Shown here: positions 1-9,627 of the stretch, one piece after another | Numbering within the stretch: the first letter of the stretch is position 1 | How the letters are laid out: the number at the start of each line of letters is the position of its first letter | Assembly (NCBI GenBank): GCA_963711635.1 | Contig: CAVQEZ010000004.1 | Span: forward strand, 248,001-312,000 | Direction: 5' to 3' | Length of the DNA stretch: 64,000 bases | Origin: CADEED01 sp963711635 | GTDB lineage: Bacteria; Pseudomonadota; Gammaproteobacteria; Steroidobacterales; Steroidobacteraceae | Translations under genes and position numbers: made by a program | Notes under the pieces: generated by a model | Databases searched by the model: none | Told to the model about the DNA's origin: nothing | Seen by the model: the letters and a program-made list of their open reading frames with translations, nothing else

Positions 1-172
1 GGCACGACCTGCGCGACGCCGCTGCGCGCGCGGCGCCACCGACGACGAGCTGTTCGAGCTCATCCGCGGCGTGTGGACCGGACGCGCGCGACCGCTACAG
101 CGAGCTGCGCGCCGACCTGCGCGACGCGGCGCGAGCCTGCACAAGGTCGAGATGAACTACATCGGCGGCTGA
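1..172 (+). CDS. moaA: GTP 3',8-cyclase MoaA, C-terminal end only
   Basis: This is the 3' end of a gene that begins before the window. Joining frames over several one-base shifts gives a C-terminus running through TDDELFELIRGVWTGR and ending KVEMNYIGG then TGA at 170-172. A diglycine end is a hallmark of MoaA, where the last glycines enter the active site. MoaA is a radical-SAM enzyme making the first molybdenum-cofactor intermediate from GTP. The radical-SAM CX3CX2C motif lies outside the window. moaC starts 4 bases downstream, which supports the call. Confidence 0.8.
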   Translation, partial: ARPARRRCARGATDDELFELIRGVWTGRARPLQRAARRPARRGASLHKVEMNYIGG

Positions 173-175
173 TGC

Positions 176-714
176 ATGGCGCCGAACAAAGCCGCCAACG
201 ACGTGCACGGCCTCACCCACCTCGACGCCGCGCAACCGCCCGACGATGGTGGACGTGGGCGCCAAGACAGGCGACGCATGCGCGAGGCCGTCGCCGAGGC
301 GCGCGTCAAACTGCCGCCGGCCGTGGCGCGCGAGCTCACGCGCACGCGGGCACCGCACGAAGAAGGGCCCGGTGTTCGACACCGCCATCGTCGCCGGCGT
401 CATGGCCGCGAAGAGCACGCACGAGATGATCCCGTTCTGCCATCCGCTGCGCGCTCGAGCGCTGCAGCGTCGACATCGCCGACGGCCGGCGGCGGCATCG
501 CGCATCGTCTGCAGCGTGGCCGTGCATCACAAGACCGGCGTCGAGATGGAAGCGCTGATGGGCGCCACGCGCCGCGGCGCTCACGATCTACGACATGTGC
601 AAGGCGCTGTCGCACGACATCGAGATCGGTCCGCGTGCGCTTGCTCGAGAAGACCGGCGGCAAGCGCGACTTCGTCGAAGCTCGCGCGCGGCCGCGCGGC
701 GCAAACCGGCATGA
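176..714 (+). CDS. moaC: Cyclic pyranopterin monophosphate synthase MoaC, frame-broken
   Basis: MoaC converts the MoaA product to cyclic pyranopterin monophosphate in the cytoplasm. The conserved stretches appear in different frames: LTHLDAA then RPTMVDVGAKT (about 212-270), KKGPVFDTAIVAGVMAAKST and THEMIPFCHP (about 362-448), VHHKTGVEMEALMGA (about 524-568), and EKTGGKRDF (about 648-674). At least six one-base shifts are needed to join them. Because catalytic and structural motifs all survive, sequencing error is more likely than decay. The ATG at 176 follows the moaA stop. The end is taken as the TGA at 712-714, overlapping the next ATG as ATGA. Confidence 0.85.
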
Positions 715-1300
715 ACGTCGCCGCCGTCACCGTTGTACGGGCTGGTGCTCGCCGGCGGCCGCAGCACGCGCATGCAGCGCGACAAGGCGGCCTCGAATAT
801 CACGGCCGGCGAAACGCAGCTCGACGCGGCGATGGAGCTGCTCGCGCCGCGCGTGGAGCGCGCGTTCGTGTCGGTGCGCGCCGATCAGAGCGGCGATCCG
901 CACGCGCGCGAGTTACGCGCAGATCGTCGATCGCGGCGACGTCGAAGGCCCCATCGCCGGCATCAGCGCGGCGCTGGCCGAGCATCCGCGAAGCCGCCTG
1001 GCTGGTGCTCGCCTGCGACCTGCCGTTCCTCGATGCCGCAACGCTCGACACACTGCTGCGCGGCACGCGACACCGCCAGCGATGCCACGGCGTTCCGCTC
1101 CAGCCACGACGGACTGCCCGAGCCGCTGTGCGCCATCTACGAGCCGCGCGCGCGCGCCGCCATCGCCGCGCACATCGCCGCGCGGCAGGAACTGCCCGCG
1201 CAAATTCCTGATCAATGCCGACACGCAGCCTGCTCGATCAGCCGAATCCGCGCGCGCTCGACAACGTGAATACCGTGGACGGAGTATGGCGCGGCCATGC
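711..1300 (+). CDS. mobA: Molybdenum cofactor guanylyltransferase MobA, frame-broken
   Basis: MobA transfers GMP from GTP to molybdopterin to make the guanine dinucleotide cofactor. The nucleotide-binding signature LVLAGGRSTRMQRDKA lies at about 739-786, followed by EGPIAGISAALAEHP, LACDLPFLDAATLDTLL and FLINADTQ-like segments in shifting frames. It ends near NPRALDNVNTVD and EYGAAMRRSL; no clear stop is visible, so the end is approximate. ATG at 711 overlaps the moaC stop. Placing mobA inside a moa operon links pterin synthesis directly to the dinucleotide form. mobB lies separately at 8042. Confidence 0.8.
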
Positions 1301-1566
1301 GACGCTCACTCAACGACCGCACGCGCGAGAGATCCGCGTGCAGTACTACGCACTGCTGCGCGAGCAGGCGGGCCGCAGCGACGAGACGCTGGCGACGCGC
1401 GCGCGCACGCCGCGCGAGCTGTACGCCGAGCTGCGCGCGCGATATCCGTTCACGCTGCCGCGCCGAGATGCTGCGCGTGGCCGTCAATGCCGAGTTCGGC
1501 GACTGGTCGCAGCCGCTGCGCGCCGGCGATGCCGTGGTGTTCATTCCGCCGGTGGCCGGCGGATGA
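1297..1566 (+). CDS. moaD: Molybdopterin synthase sulfur-carrier subunit MoaD
   Basis: MoaD is the small ubiquitin-like subunit of molybdopterin synthase; its C-terminal glycine is thiocarboxylated and donates sulfur. The reading, joined over two or three shifts, runs IRVQYYALLREQAGRSDE, then PRELYAELRARYPFTL, then LRVAVNAEFGDWSQPLRAGD, and ends FIPPVAGG just before TGA at 1564-1566. The terminal GG is the essential feature. About 85-90 residues is normal. ATG 1297 is the best visible start but the junction with mobA is blurred. The stop overlaps the moaE start (ATGA), implying translational coupling. Confidence 0.85.
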   Translation: MRRSLNDRTRERSACSTTHCCASRRAAATRRWRRARARRASCTPSCARDIRSRCRAEMLRVAVNAEFGDWSQPLRAGDAVVFIPPVAGG

Positions 1567-2000
1567 AACGCGTTCTCGCTTCAGCAATGAGCCGCTCGAC
1601 ACCGCGGCGCTGCAGCGCGAATTGCGCGACGATGCCTGCGGCGGCTTCGCCGCCTTCGAAGGCTGGGTGCGCAATCACAACGAAGGCCACGCCGTCACGC
1701 GCCTCGAGTACGAGGCCTTCGCCGAGCTCGCCGAGAAGGAAGGCGCGCGCATCGTGCAGGAGGCCATCGAAAAATTCGGCGTCGCAGCGCGCCGCCTGCG
1801 TGCATCGCGTCGGGTTCGCTGGCCATCGGCGACGTCGCGGTGTGGGTGGGCGTCAGCGCCGCGCATCGCGACGAAGCCTTCCGCGCCTGCCGGTTCATCA
1901 TCGATGAAGTCAAGCACCGCGTGCCCATCTGGAAGAAGGAGCACTACGTCAACGGCGACTCGGGCTGGGTGAACTGCGAGCGGTGCGCCGCGCCATCCGC
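1563..2000 (+). CDS. moaE: Molybdopterin synthase catalytic subunit MoaE
   Basis: MoaE is the large catalytic subunit that inserts two sulfurs into cyclic pyranopterin monophosphate. After a shift near 1580, it reads NEPLDTAALQRELRDDACGG, GWVRNHNEGHAVTRLEYEAF (about 1661-1720), and then VGVSAAHRDEAFRACRFIIDE and HRVPIWKKEHYVNGDSGW (about 1918-1970). The paired lysines in PIWKKE match the family's active site. No stop is found at the expected end near 2000: the frame runs on into the next protein, either from an error or as a fusion (see findings). The end given is the end of homology. Confidence 0.8.
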
Positions 2001-2082
2001 GCACGAGCACGAGCACGACGCACGAGCACGCATCACGCACCACGCAGCATCACCAGCGCAGCGCGCACCGAACCAGCTCCCT

Positions 2083-3143
2083 GACTACTCGCGCCAGATC
2101 GCGCTGCGGGAAGTGGGCGCCGCCGGGCCAGGCACGACTGCGCGCGGCCTCGGTGCTGGTGGTCGGCGCCGGCGGACTCGGCGTGCCGGTGCTGCAGTAC
2201 CTCGCGGGCGCCGGCGTCGGCCGACTCGGCATCGTCGATGGCGACCGGCTCGAGCCCTCGAACCTGCATCGCCAGACCTGGTATGCGCTGGCCGACTGCG
2301 GCCAGCGAAAAGGCCGCGCTCGCCGCCGGACGCGTGCGCGCGCTCAATCCCGAAGTGCGCGTCGATGCGCATGCGCTGCGACTCGACGCCGGCAACGCCG
2401 AGCGGCTGGTCGCAGCGGCTACGACCTGGTCCTCGACTGCAGCGACAACTTCAGCACCAAGTTCCTGCTCAACGACGTGGCGTTGCGCACCGGCAAGCCG
2501 GTGTTGTTCGCCAGCGTCTATCAGTACGAAGGCCAGCTGCAGCTGGTGCGCGGCGACGCCGGCTCGCCCTGCCTGCGCTGCGTGTGGCCCGAAGCCACGC
2601 GCGACGGCCTCGTCGGCAACTGCGCCGAGGCCGGCGTGCTCGGCCCCGTGCCCGGCGTGTTCGGCAGCCTGCAGGCGCTCGAAGCGCTGAAGATGCTGCT
2701 GGGCCTGCCGGGGCTGGCAGCCGACGAAATGCTGATCTTCGACCTCGTCACCTTGAGCACGCAGCGCCTGCGCGCGCGGCGCGCGCCGGATTGCGTGGCG
2801 CATCAGCGCGCCGGCGCTCCGGTCGCGGCCACCCAGCCTGAGGAGGATCTGGAATTGCAGTTCGGCTCGCTGGCGGAAGCGGCCGCCGCGGGTTTCACGT
2901 TCGTGGACGTGCGCGACGCGCGGGAGCGCGCTCACGGAGCCGCTGCCGTTGCCAGCGCTGCATCTGCCCATGTCCAAACTACTGGCGCAGGCGGCGAGCC
3001 TCGATCTCGGCGCGCGCTACCTGCTGATCTGCGCCACCGGCAAGCGCAGCGCGCGCGGCGGCCGAGCTGTTGCGATCGCAGGGATTTCGCGCCTGCCGCT
3101 AGCCTGCGCGGCGGCCTCAAGGGCCTCAAAGTCGATCGCTTGA
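2083..3143 (+). CDS. MoeB/MoeZ-type adenylyltransferase with C-terminal rhodanese domain
   Basis: This E1-like protein adenylates the MoaD C-terminus; the added rhodanese domain can supply sulfur, as in MoeZ and MOCS3. The N-terminal ThiF domain begins DYSRQIALREVG, with the nucleotide-binding VLVVGAGGLGVPVLQYLAGA (about 2153-2212) and the adenylation segment DCSDNFSTKFLLNDVALR. One zinc pair is CLRC, but the second pair, normally CxxC, reads CVAH. The rhodanese domain (about 2845-3125) has VDVRDARER and the active loop CATGKRSAR. Several frame shifts occur. The stop is TGA at 3141-3143, reached through a shift near 3130; the start is unclear. Confidence 0.78.
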
Positions 3144-4055
3144 AGACATTGCGTCCGTCGCATTGCTGTTGCTGCTGCCGGGCATGGCATGCGCGGGCGT
3201 CCGGCGATCATCCGCTGCTCGAGCTCGCGCGCGAGCTTGCAAACCTCGCGCGAGCCCGCCGTGCGTGGCGCCACCGACGGTTCGCGCCGCGCGCGAGGCC
3301 GCGCCATGCACTCGAGCAGGCGCATGCGCCGGCCGATGCGGATTGCGCGGCCGCCATCGGCGCGGCGCGCTTCGCCAGCCTGCACGGTGAGCTGGCTGCC
3401 GCCTATGCGGATGCCGGAGACTTCGGCGGCGCTCCGCGGCCGCCTATCGCCGCGCGCATGCCTGTCGCCCGCGCGATGCCAGCATCCTCGCGGCGCTCGC
3501 CGGCGTGCTGTTCGACACGCGCGACTACGCCGGCGCGCGCGCGGCCATCACGGCCTCGCTCGCATCGACCCGCGCTCGGTGAACAGCCAATCGCCTCGCG
3601 GGCAACATCGATTTCGTGGAGGAACGCTGGGCGGATGCCGTCGCCCGCTTCCGCTATGTGGCCGCGAGCGACCGGACCGCGTCCAGGCCGGCTACGGCCA
3701 GCTCATGTACTGGCTGGCGCAGATGCGCGCGGTGGCGTGCCGAAGCCCGAATTCGTCGCGCGCACGCCCGGCCGAAGGCTGGCCGCAGCCGCTGCTGCTC
3801 TACATGCGCGGCGAGTACACCGAAGCGGAGCTCATCGCGCCCATCGAGGCCGGCGACGACAGTGACAACGACCTGCACCGAACACCAGCACCGACGAACG
3901 GCTGTGCGAGGCGCTGTACTACGTCGGCGAAGCGTACTGGGCGCGCGGACAACCCGAGGTGGCGCGCGACTATTTCGCCGCGCTGGTGAACATCAAGGTG
4001 ATCTACTTCCTCGAGCACGGCCTGGCGCTCGCGGAGATCGCGAAGCTTCGACTGA
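3140..4055 (+). CDS. Secreted TPR-repeat protein of unknown role
   Basis: The probable start is TTG at 3140, overlapping the previous stop as TTGA. A hydrophobic signal (ALLLLLPGMACAG-like, about 3163-3200) suggests export, possibly as a lipoprotein at MAC. Joined frames then give TPR-like helices: FASLHGELAAAYADAGDFGG, ILAALAGVLFDTRDYAGARA, GNIDFVEERWADAVARFRYV, and near the end TDERLCEALYYVGEAYWARG and VARDYFAALVNIKVIYFLEH. It looks like a tetratricopeptide scaffold or tail-anchored quality-control protein. It is last in the molybdenum cofactor operon, but nothing in it shows a cofactor role. At least eight shifts are needed. Confidence 0.6.
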
Positions 4056-4077
4056 GCGTGCAGCCCCTTTTGCTAGG

Positions 4078-4098
4078 AAATGGGGAGTGTCCCCATTT
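4078..4098. repeat. REP-like palindrome AAATGGGG-N5-CCCCATTT, copy 1
   Basis: An inverted repeat with 8-base arms AAATGGGG and CCCCATTT and spacer AGTGT (a 9-base stem if the A/T flanking the loop pair). It sits between the convergent TPR gene and proA and includes the proA stop codon on the minus strand. The same arms recur at 35884-35904 with spacer TCTGA. It could also act as a two-way terminator. Confidence 0.7.
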
Positions 4099-5396
4099 AC
4101 GGGCGGATCTGGCCGGTGCCGCGCACCACGTATTTGTAGCTCGTCAGCTGCTCCACGCCCACCGGGCCGCGCGCGTGAAAGCGATCGGTGGAGATGCCGA
4201 TCTCCGCGCCCATGCCGAACTCGCCGCCGTCGGCGAACTGCGTGGACGCGTTGTGCAGCACGATGGCGCTATCTACCCGCTCGAGGAAACGCTGCGCGGT
4301 GGCGGCGTTCGCGGTGACGATGCTCTCGGTGTGCGCCGAGCCGTACTTGCGCGATGTGTTCGATGGCGGCGTCGACGCCGTCGACGACCCGCGCGGCGAT
4401 GATCGCGTCGAGATACTCGGTGTACCAGTCCTGCTCGGTGGCCGGCTTCACGCGCGCGTCCACCTTCTGGACCTCGGCGTCGCCGCGCACTTCGCAGCCG
4501 GCGTCCAGCAGGTCCTTGACCACCGGCGCCAGGTGCGTGGCCGCGCACGGCGGCGTCGACCAGCAGGGTTTCCGCCGAGCCGCAAACGCCGGTGCGCCGC
4601 AGCTTGGCGTTCTTCACGATGGCGCGCGCCATCGCCAGGTCCGCATCGCGATCGACGTACACGTGGCACACGCCTTCGAGATGGCCGATCACGGGCACGC
4701 GCGCCTCGTGCTGCACGCGCGCGACCAGGCTCTTGCCGCCGCGCGGTACGACCACGTCGATGTAGTCCGTCATCGACGACAGCAGGTAGCCGACGGCGGC
4801 GCGATCCGTGGTGGGCACGAGCTGGATCGCTCGCCGCCGGCAATCCGGCGGCGGTCGAGCCCCTCGACCAGGCAGGCATGAATGGCGCGGCTGGAATGCA
4901 CGCTCTCGGAGCCGCCGCGCAGGATGGCGGCGTTGCCGGACTTGAGGCACAGCGCGCCGGCATCGCAGGTCACGTTGGGCCGGCTCTCGTAGATGATGCC
5001 GATCACGCCCAGCGGCACGCGCACGCGCGCGATGTCGAGCCCGTTGGGACGCGTCCAATGCGCGCATGGTGGTGCCGATGGGATCGGCCAGCGCGGCGAT
5101 CTCCTCGACGCCGCGCGCCATGGCCTCGATGCGTTTCTCGTCGAGCGCGAGCCGGTCGAGCATCGCGCCCGACAGGCCCTTGGCGCGCGCCGCCTCCATG
5201 TCCCTGGCGTTCGCCGCTAACAACTCGGCCTTGTGGGCCCGCAGCGCGAAGGCGCATGCCGCGCCAGCGCGCGGTTCTTGGTGGCGGTGCCGGCGAGCGC
5301 CAGCACCGCCGCGGCCGCGCCGCGGCATCGCGCCCGAGCCGGATCCATGATGGCGGCGATTTCGGCGCTCGCGGGTTGGTCGATGGCGGCGTTCAT
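4097..5396 (-). CDS. proA: Glutamate-5-semialdehyde dehydrogenase (gamma-glutamyl phosphate reductase)
   Basis: ProA reduces gamma-glutamyl phosphate with NADPH in proline synthesis. Joined minus-strand frames give MNAAIDQPASAEIAAIMD at the start, then ALRAHKAELLAANARDMEAA, RVPLGVIGIIYESRPNVTCD, ALCLKSGNAAILRGGSES, and the active-site stretch KNAKLRRTGVCGSAETLLVD with the catalytic cysteine. The end reads EIGIS, GPVGVEQLTSYKYVVRGTGQ and a TAA at 4097-4099. About 430 residues is normal. It follows proB by 14 bases on the same strand, so the two form a proBA operon. Breaks lie near 4345, 4545, 4830, 5050, 5260 and 5335. Confidence 0.9.
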
Positions 5397-5410
5397 GGAA
5401 CTGTCCTCGT

Positions 5411-6562
5411 TCAGGCCGGCGCGAGATCGGCGCGCATCAGCACCAGGTCGTCGCGGTGGATCATCTCGTCGCGGCCGCGGAAATCCAGCAGCGCCTCGAT
5501 GTCGGCGCTGCGCTTGCCGATGATGCGCGCGGCGTCGCGGTCGCTGTAGGCGATCATGCCGCGCGCGATTTCGGCGCCGTCGCGGTCGAGCACGCTGACG
5601 GTGTCGCCGCGCGCGAAGCGGCCGCTCACGCGCGGTGACGCCCGCGGGCAGCAGGCTCTTGCCGGAACGCAGCGCCTGCAGCGCGCCGGCATCGATGGTG
5701 ATGGCGCCGCTGGGGCGCAGCGATCCGGCGATCCATTGCTTGCGCGCGTTCTCCGGGATTCGAGCCCCGGCAGGAACCAGCTGCACTCGGCGCCCTCCTC
5801 GAGCCGACGCACCGGATGCAGCGGCGCTCCGGCCGCGATGGCCATGGCACAGCCGGCGGCGGTGGCGATCTTCGCCGCCGCGATCTTGGTGGCCATGCCG
5901 CCCGAACCCACGGCCGAGGCCGACCCGCCGCCCATGGCTTCGATCTCCGGGCGTGATGTCGCGGATCTCGGGAATCAGCCGCGCCGACGGATCGAGATTC
6001 GGGTCGGCGGTGTACAGCCCGGACACGTCCGACAGCAGCAGCAGGCAATCGGCGCTGGTCATCTGCGCGACGCGCGCCGCCAGCCGATCGTTGTCGCCGT
6101 AGCGGATCTCGGTGGTGGCGACCGTGTCGTTTTCGTTGATCACCGGCAGCGCGCCGAGCTCGATGCAGCTCCGACAGCGTGGCGCGCGCGTTGAGATAGC
6201 GGCGGCGGCGCTCGCTGTCTTCGAGCGTTAACAGAATCTGGGCCACGGTGACGCCGGAGCGCGCGAACAACTCCTTATAGATGTGTGCCAGCGCGATCTG
6301 GCCTACGGCGGCGGCGGCCTGGCTTTGCCTCGAGCTTCAAGCGCCCCGGCCGGCGAGCTTCAGTTCGCGCCGTCCGAGCGCGATGGCGCCGGAGGACACG
6401 AGCACCACCTCCTGCTTGCGTGCGCGCAGACGCAGCAGGTCTTCGACCAGGGTCTCGAGCCACGGCCGATTGACCTGGCCGGTGGACTGATCAACGAGCA
6501 GCGCCGAGCCGACCTTGACGACGATGCGGCGTGCACGAGTTAGAGGAGATTGAAGTGTTCAT
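5411..6562 (-). CDS. proB: Glutamate 5-kinase with PUA domain
   Basis: ProB phosphorylates glutamate, the first and feedback-controlled step of proline synthesis. The start is ATG at 6562 (MNTSISSNSR), followed after a shift by IVVKVGSALLVD, VVLVSSGAIALGRRELKL and LEAKQAAAAVGQIALAH. The amino-acid kinase fold continues through NENDTVATTEIRYGDNDRLA and LLLLSDVSGLYTADP. The C-terminal PUA domain (about 5411-5700) contains SLLPAGVT, RGDTVSVLDRDGAEIARGM and FRGRDEMIHRDDLVLM. Breaks occur near 5630, 5760, 5950, 6165, 6330 and 6525. obgE and rpmA, common neighbours of proB, are not upstream. Confidence 0.9.
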
Positions 6563-6655
6563 GGAATTGGGGGCCGATCTTACGCAATACCTCCCGTTGC
6601 CGCATTCGCAGGCACCCCCTAAACTCTCGCCCCTCCACACAGAGGCTGAAGTTTT

Positions 6656-6986
6656 GTGAGCAGAGAATACGCACCGACCCCGGGCAAGTGGTACGAGAAC
6701 AAGGACGAGGAAGAAACCTTCCGCGTGCTGTCCGTCGACGAGGACGATGAGCTCGTCGAAATCGAGTACGAGGACGGCGAGATCGAAGAGCTCGACCTCG
6801 ACACCTGGCACGAGCTGGATCTCGAGCTCACCGACGTGCCCGAGGGCTGGTCCGATTCCGCCGACGAGGCCGAGGACGAAGAAGAGGACGGACGACGACG
6901 ACGATGACGACGATGACGACGACGATGATGACGACGATGACGATGACGACGATCTGGACGACGACGAAGAAGAAGACAGCTACTAG
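6656..6986 (+). CDS. DUF6763-type acidic protein with a poly-aspartate tail
   Basis: A small acidic protein of about 109 residues if one frame shift near 6889 is repaired. The folded part reads TPGKWYENKDEEETFRVLSV, then VEIEYEDGEIEELDLDTWHE and DLELTDVPEGWSDSADEAE. This matches the gammaproteobacterial family of small proteins with a GxWY start and the motif EELDLDxW. From about 6889 the sequence becomes an almost pure GAC/GAT run encoding roughly 20 aspartates, ending LDDDEEEDSY and TAG at 6984-6986. The start is GTG at 6656, which directly precedes SREYAP. Function is unknown. It is divergent from proB and 7 bases from the next gene. Confidence 0.65.
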
Positions 6987-6993
6987 CTAGCTC

Positions 6994-8042
6994 ATGGGCA
7001 CCGGCGCCGCCGACAGCTGGTACCACGAGAAAGAGTCCGCCTGGCTCTACGGTGCCGTCGCCGCGGCCGAACCCGACCCGGTGCGGCGCGACGCTGTTCC
7101 TGAAGCTCGCCGCCGCCGCCGAACAGCCAGGCCGCCTGCTGGCTCGCCGCGTCGATCCGGACCATCCCGGAGCTATTCACGCCCACCGCTCCGCGCCCGC
7201 GTCGTGGCGCGCCTGGTGCGGCGTATCGGGCCGCGCCGCCTGCGCGGGGTGCTCGCCGCCATGAAGCTGCGCGGGCTGTCGGTGTATTCCGGCCCGCGCG
7301 CCCCGGCCACCCATGCCATGCCGACCACCGTCGCTGACGTGGGCAATCGCCATGCTCGCTGGGCGGAGCAACCTTCGCGCCGCGGTGTTCGGCGCGAGCG
7401 ATGGCCTCGTTTCGAACGCCTCGCTGGTCATGGGCGTGGCGGCCGCGGGCTCCGGGCACCGATCGGTGCAGATCGCCGGCATGGCGGGACTGCTCGCCGG
7501 CGCGCTGTCGATGGCGCGCCGGTGAATACGTCTCGGTGCGTTCGCAGCGTGAGTTCTACGAATACCAGATGGCGCTGGAGCGCGAAGAGCTGGCCGAGTA
7601 TCCGGACGAGCCGAAGTCGAAGAGCTGGCGCTCATCTACAACGCGCGCGGCATCGATATGGAAGAAGCGCGCCGGATCAGCCGCAAGCTGCTGTCGACGT
7701 CCGGAACAGGCGCTCGAGGTGCTGGCACGCGAGGAGCTGGGCCTCAATCCGGACGACCTGGGCTCGCCCATCGGCGCGGCGGGCTCCTCGTTCTGGCTGC
7801 TTCGCCGTGGGCGCCGCCGATCCCGCTGATCCCTTTCATGCTCGGATTGCCGGCCAATGACGCCGTCTACGCGCGGCCGGCATCACGGCCTGCATGCTGT
7901 TCGCGGCTCGGTATCGCGCTGAGCCTGTTCACCGGCCATGGCGCGTTGCGAGGCGGGCTGCGCAGATGCTGATCGGCGGCGGCGCGGGCCTGGCCGCCTG
8001 GAGCATCGGCAGGCTGCTCGGCGCGAGCGTCACGAGGCCTGA
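6994..8042 (+). CDS. VIT/CCC1-family iron or manganese transporter with ferritin-like N-terminus
   Basis: Joined frames give a membrane protein of the vacuolar iron transporter family. The N-terminus WYHEKESAWLYGAVAAAEPD with LFLKLAAAAEQQ resembles the short ferritin-like domain seen in bacterial MbfA-type proteins. The membrane core contains LRAAVFGASDGLVSNASLVM, AGLLAGALSMA and GEYVSVRSQREFYEYQ, then the cytoplasmic helix QMALEREELAEYPDE and further membrane segments up to AWSIGRLLGASVT. The likely job is exporting Fe2+ or Mn2+ from the cytoplasm; which metal is inference. At least six shifts occur. Its end, TGA 8040-8042, overlaps the mobB start. Confidence 0.75.
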
Positions 8043-8529
8043 TGCGCGTCGTGGCCATCGTCGGGCACTCAGGGCAGCGGCAAGACCACGCTGATCGAGA
8101 AGCTGATCCCGGCGCTGAAAAGGCGGGGGCTCAGCGTATCGACCATCAAGCACACTCATCACCACCAGATCGAGCTCGATCCGCCGGGCAAGGACAGTCA
8201 TCGTCATCGCGCCGCGGGTGCCTCCGAGGTCATCGTGGCCTCGGATTCGGGTTGGGCGCGGATCGCTTCCTCGCCGGAACCGGCCAGCCTGCAGATCCTG
8301 CTGGGGCAACTGCGGCCGGTGGATGTCGTGCTGGTGGAAGGCTTCAAGCAACTCGAATGGCTGAGGCGTGTCGAAGTCTTCCGTGGGATGGGTGAGTCGC
8401 TGGCCCTGGCGGATCCCGGGCATCGCGGCGGTGGCGTTGCCGGCCGGAATCGCGCTCAAGGGCTTCAATGGTATGAGGTTACCGCTCGACGACGTGGAGG
8501 CGGTGGTGGATTTCATCCTAAGCGTTTGA
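8042..8529 (+). CDS. mobB: Molybdopterin-guanine dinucleotide biosynthesis adaptor MobB
   Basis: MobB is a small P-loop GTPase-like partner of MobA. It begins MRVVAIVGHSG and, after a one-base shift at about 8072, continues SGKTTLIEKLIPALK, so the Walker A motif is GHSGSGKTT. It then reads STIKHTHHQIELDPPGKDSH, HRAAGASEVIVASD and PVDVVLVEGFKQL, all typical of MobB. The C-terminus is VEAVVDFILSV then TGA at 8527-8529. About 160 residues is normal. Shifts lie near 8072, 8165, 8360 and 8410. It stands apart from mobA at 711 but serves the same pathway. Confidence 0.85.
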
Positions 8530-8630
8530 TTTGAAAGCCGGCGTCAGGTGGCATTGAAATCCCCATGCCCGTCGCCAGAATTGCCGCACTCGCCCCCGCG
8601 AGTCACTCAACCGGAGCTGCTTCTAAAACC

Positions 8631-9515
8631 ATGAAACGCGTATTCCTCCTCGATCGCCACCAACATCGCGATCATGCTGGTGTTGTCCATCGTCGTCAGC
8701 GTGTTCGGCCTCGACCGCTATCTCACGCAACAGGGCCTGAACCTCGGCGCGCTGCTGGTGTTCTCGGCGATTCTCGGCTTCGGCGGCTCCTTCATCTCGC
8801 TGCTGATCTCGAAGTGGATGGCCAAGATGGCCATGGGCGTGCAGGTGATCCGCAGCCCGCGCAATGAGGCCGAGCAGTGGCTGGTCAGCACGGTGCGCAA
8901 GCAGGCCGAGACTGCCGGCATCGGCATGCCCGAAGTCGGCGTGTTCGATTCGCCGCGATCCGAACGCCTTCGCCACCGGCGCCAACAAGAACAACGCGCT
9001 GGTCGCGGTGAGCACCGGACTGCTGCAGCAACATGCGCCGCGACGAAGTCGAGGCGGTGCTGGGTCACGAGGTCAGCCACGTCGCCAACGGCGACATGGT
9101 CACGCTCACGCTCATCCAGGGCGTCATGAACACCTTCGTGTTCTTCCTCGCGCGCGTCATCGGCTTCATCGTCGATCGCGTCATTCTCAAGAATGAGCGC
9201 GGCGCCGGCATCGGCTACTTGATCACCGTCATCGCGGCGCAGGTCGTGCTCGGCATCCTGGCCGGCATGATCGTCGCCTGGTTCTCGCGCAAGCGTGAGT
9301 TCCGCGCCGACGCGGGTGGCGCGTACCTGGCCGGTGCGCCCTCGATGATCGGAGCCCTCGAAGCGCTGCGACGCGTACAGCACGCACCGACGGCGATGCC
9401 CGAGAAGATGGCCGCCTTCGGCATCCGCAGCGGCCCGCCGCAGGGCTGGCAGAGGCTCTTCATGAGCCACCCGCCGCTGGAAGAGCGAATTGCTGCACTG
9501 AAACAGCCCGCCTGA
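8631..9515 (+). CDS. htpX: Membrane zinc metalloprotease HtpX
   Basis: HtpX is an inner-membrane heat-shock protease that degrades damaged membrane proteins. It starts MKRVFL, followed after a shift at about 8656 by ATNIAIMLVLSIVVSVFGL (first membrane segment) and a second one around LLVFSAILGFGGSFISLLIS. The zinc site HEVSHVANGDMV is at about 9067-9102, with the third ligand in KREFRADAGGAYLAG. Two more membrane segments lie between them. PNAFATGANKNNALVAVSTG is also diagnostic. It ends FMSHPPLEERIAALKQPA. Breaks are at about 8656, 8960 and 9030. About 293 residues is normal. Confidence 0.92.
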
Positions 9516-9536
9516 TCGCGACCTGTTACCTGTCCG

Positions 9537-9574
9537 CAAGGGCCGGATGCGACAAGATTCGCATCCGGCCCTTG
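9537..9574 (+). terminator. Strong hairpin downstream of htpX
   Basis: A perfect 16-base-pair stem, arms 9537-9552 and 9559-9574, with the 6-base loop CAAGAT. It begins 21 bases after the htpX stop. There is no following T-run, but in high-GC genomes such hairpins can terminate transcription; it may also protect the htpX message. Confidence 0.65.
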
Positions 9575-9627
9575 TACGCATCTGCCGGCCGCTTGCGGCC
9601 GTAGCCCTGAAGGAACTCACGGCCTGC

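Noticed and set aside
1985..2045. Possible short tandem or CRISPR-like CACGAG repeats
   Set aside because: Only a few irregular copies inside a coding link; no spacers or repeat unit of CRISPR length.
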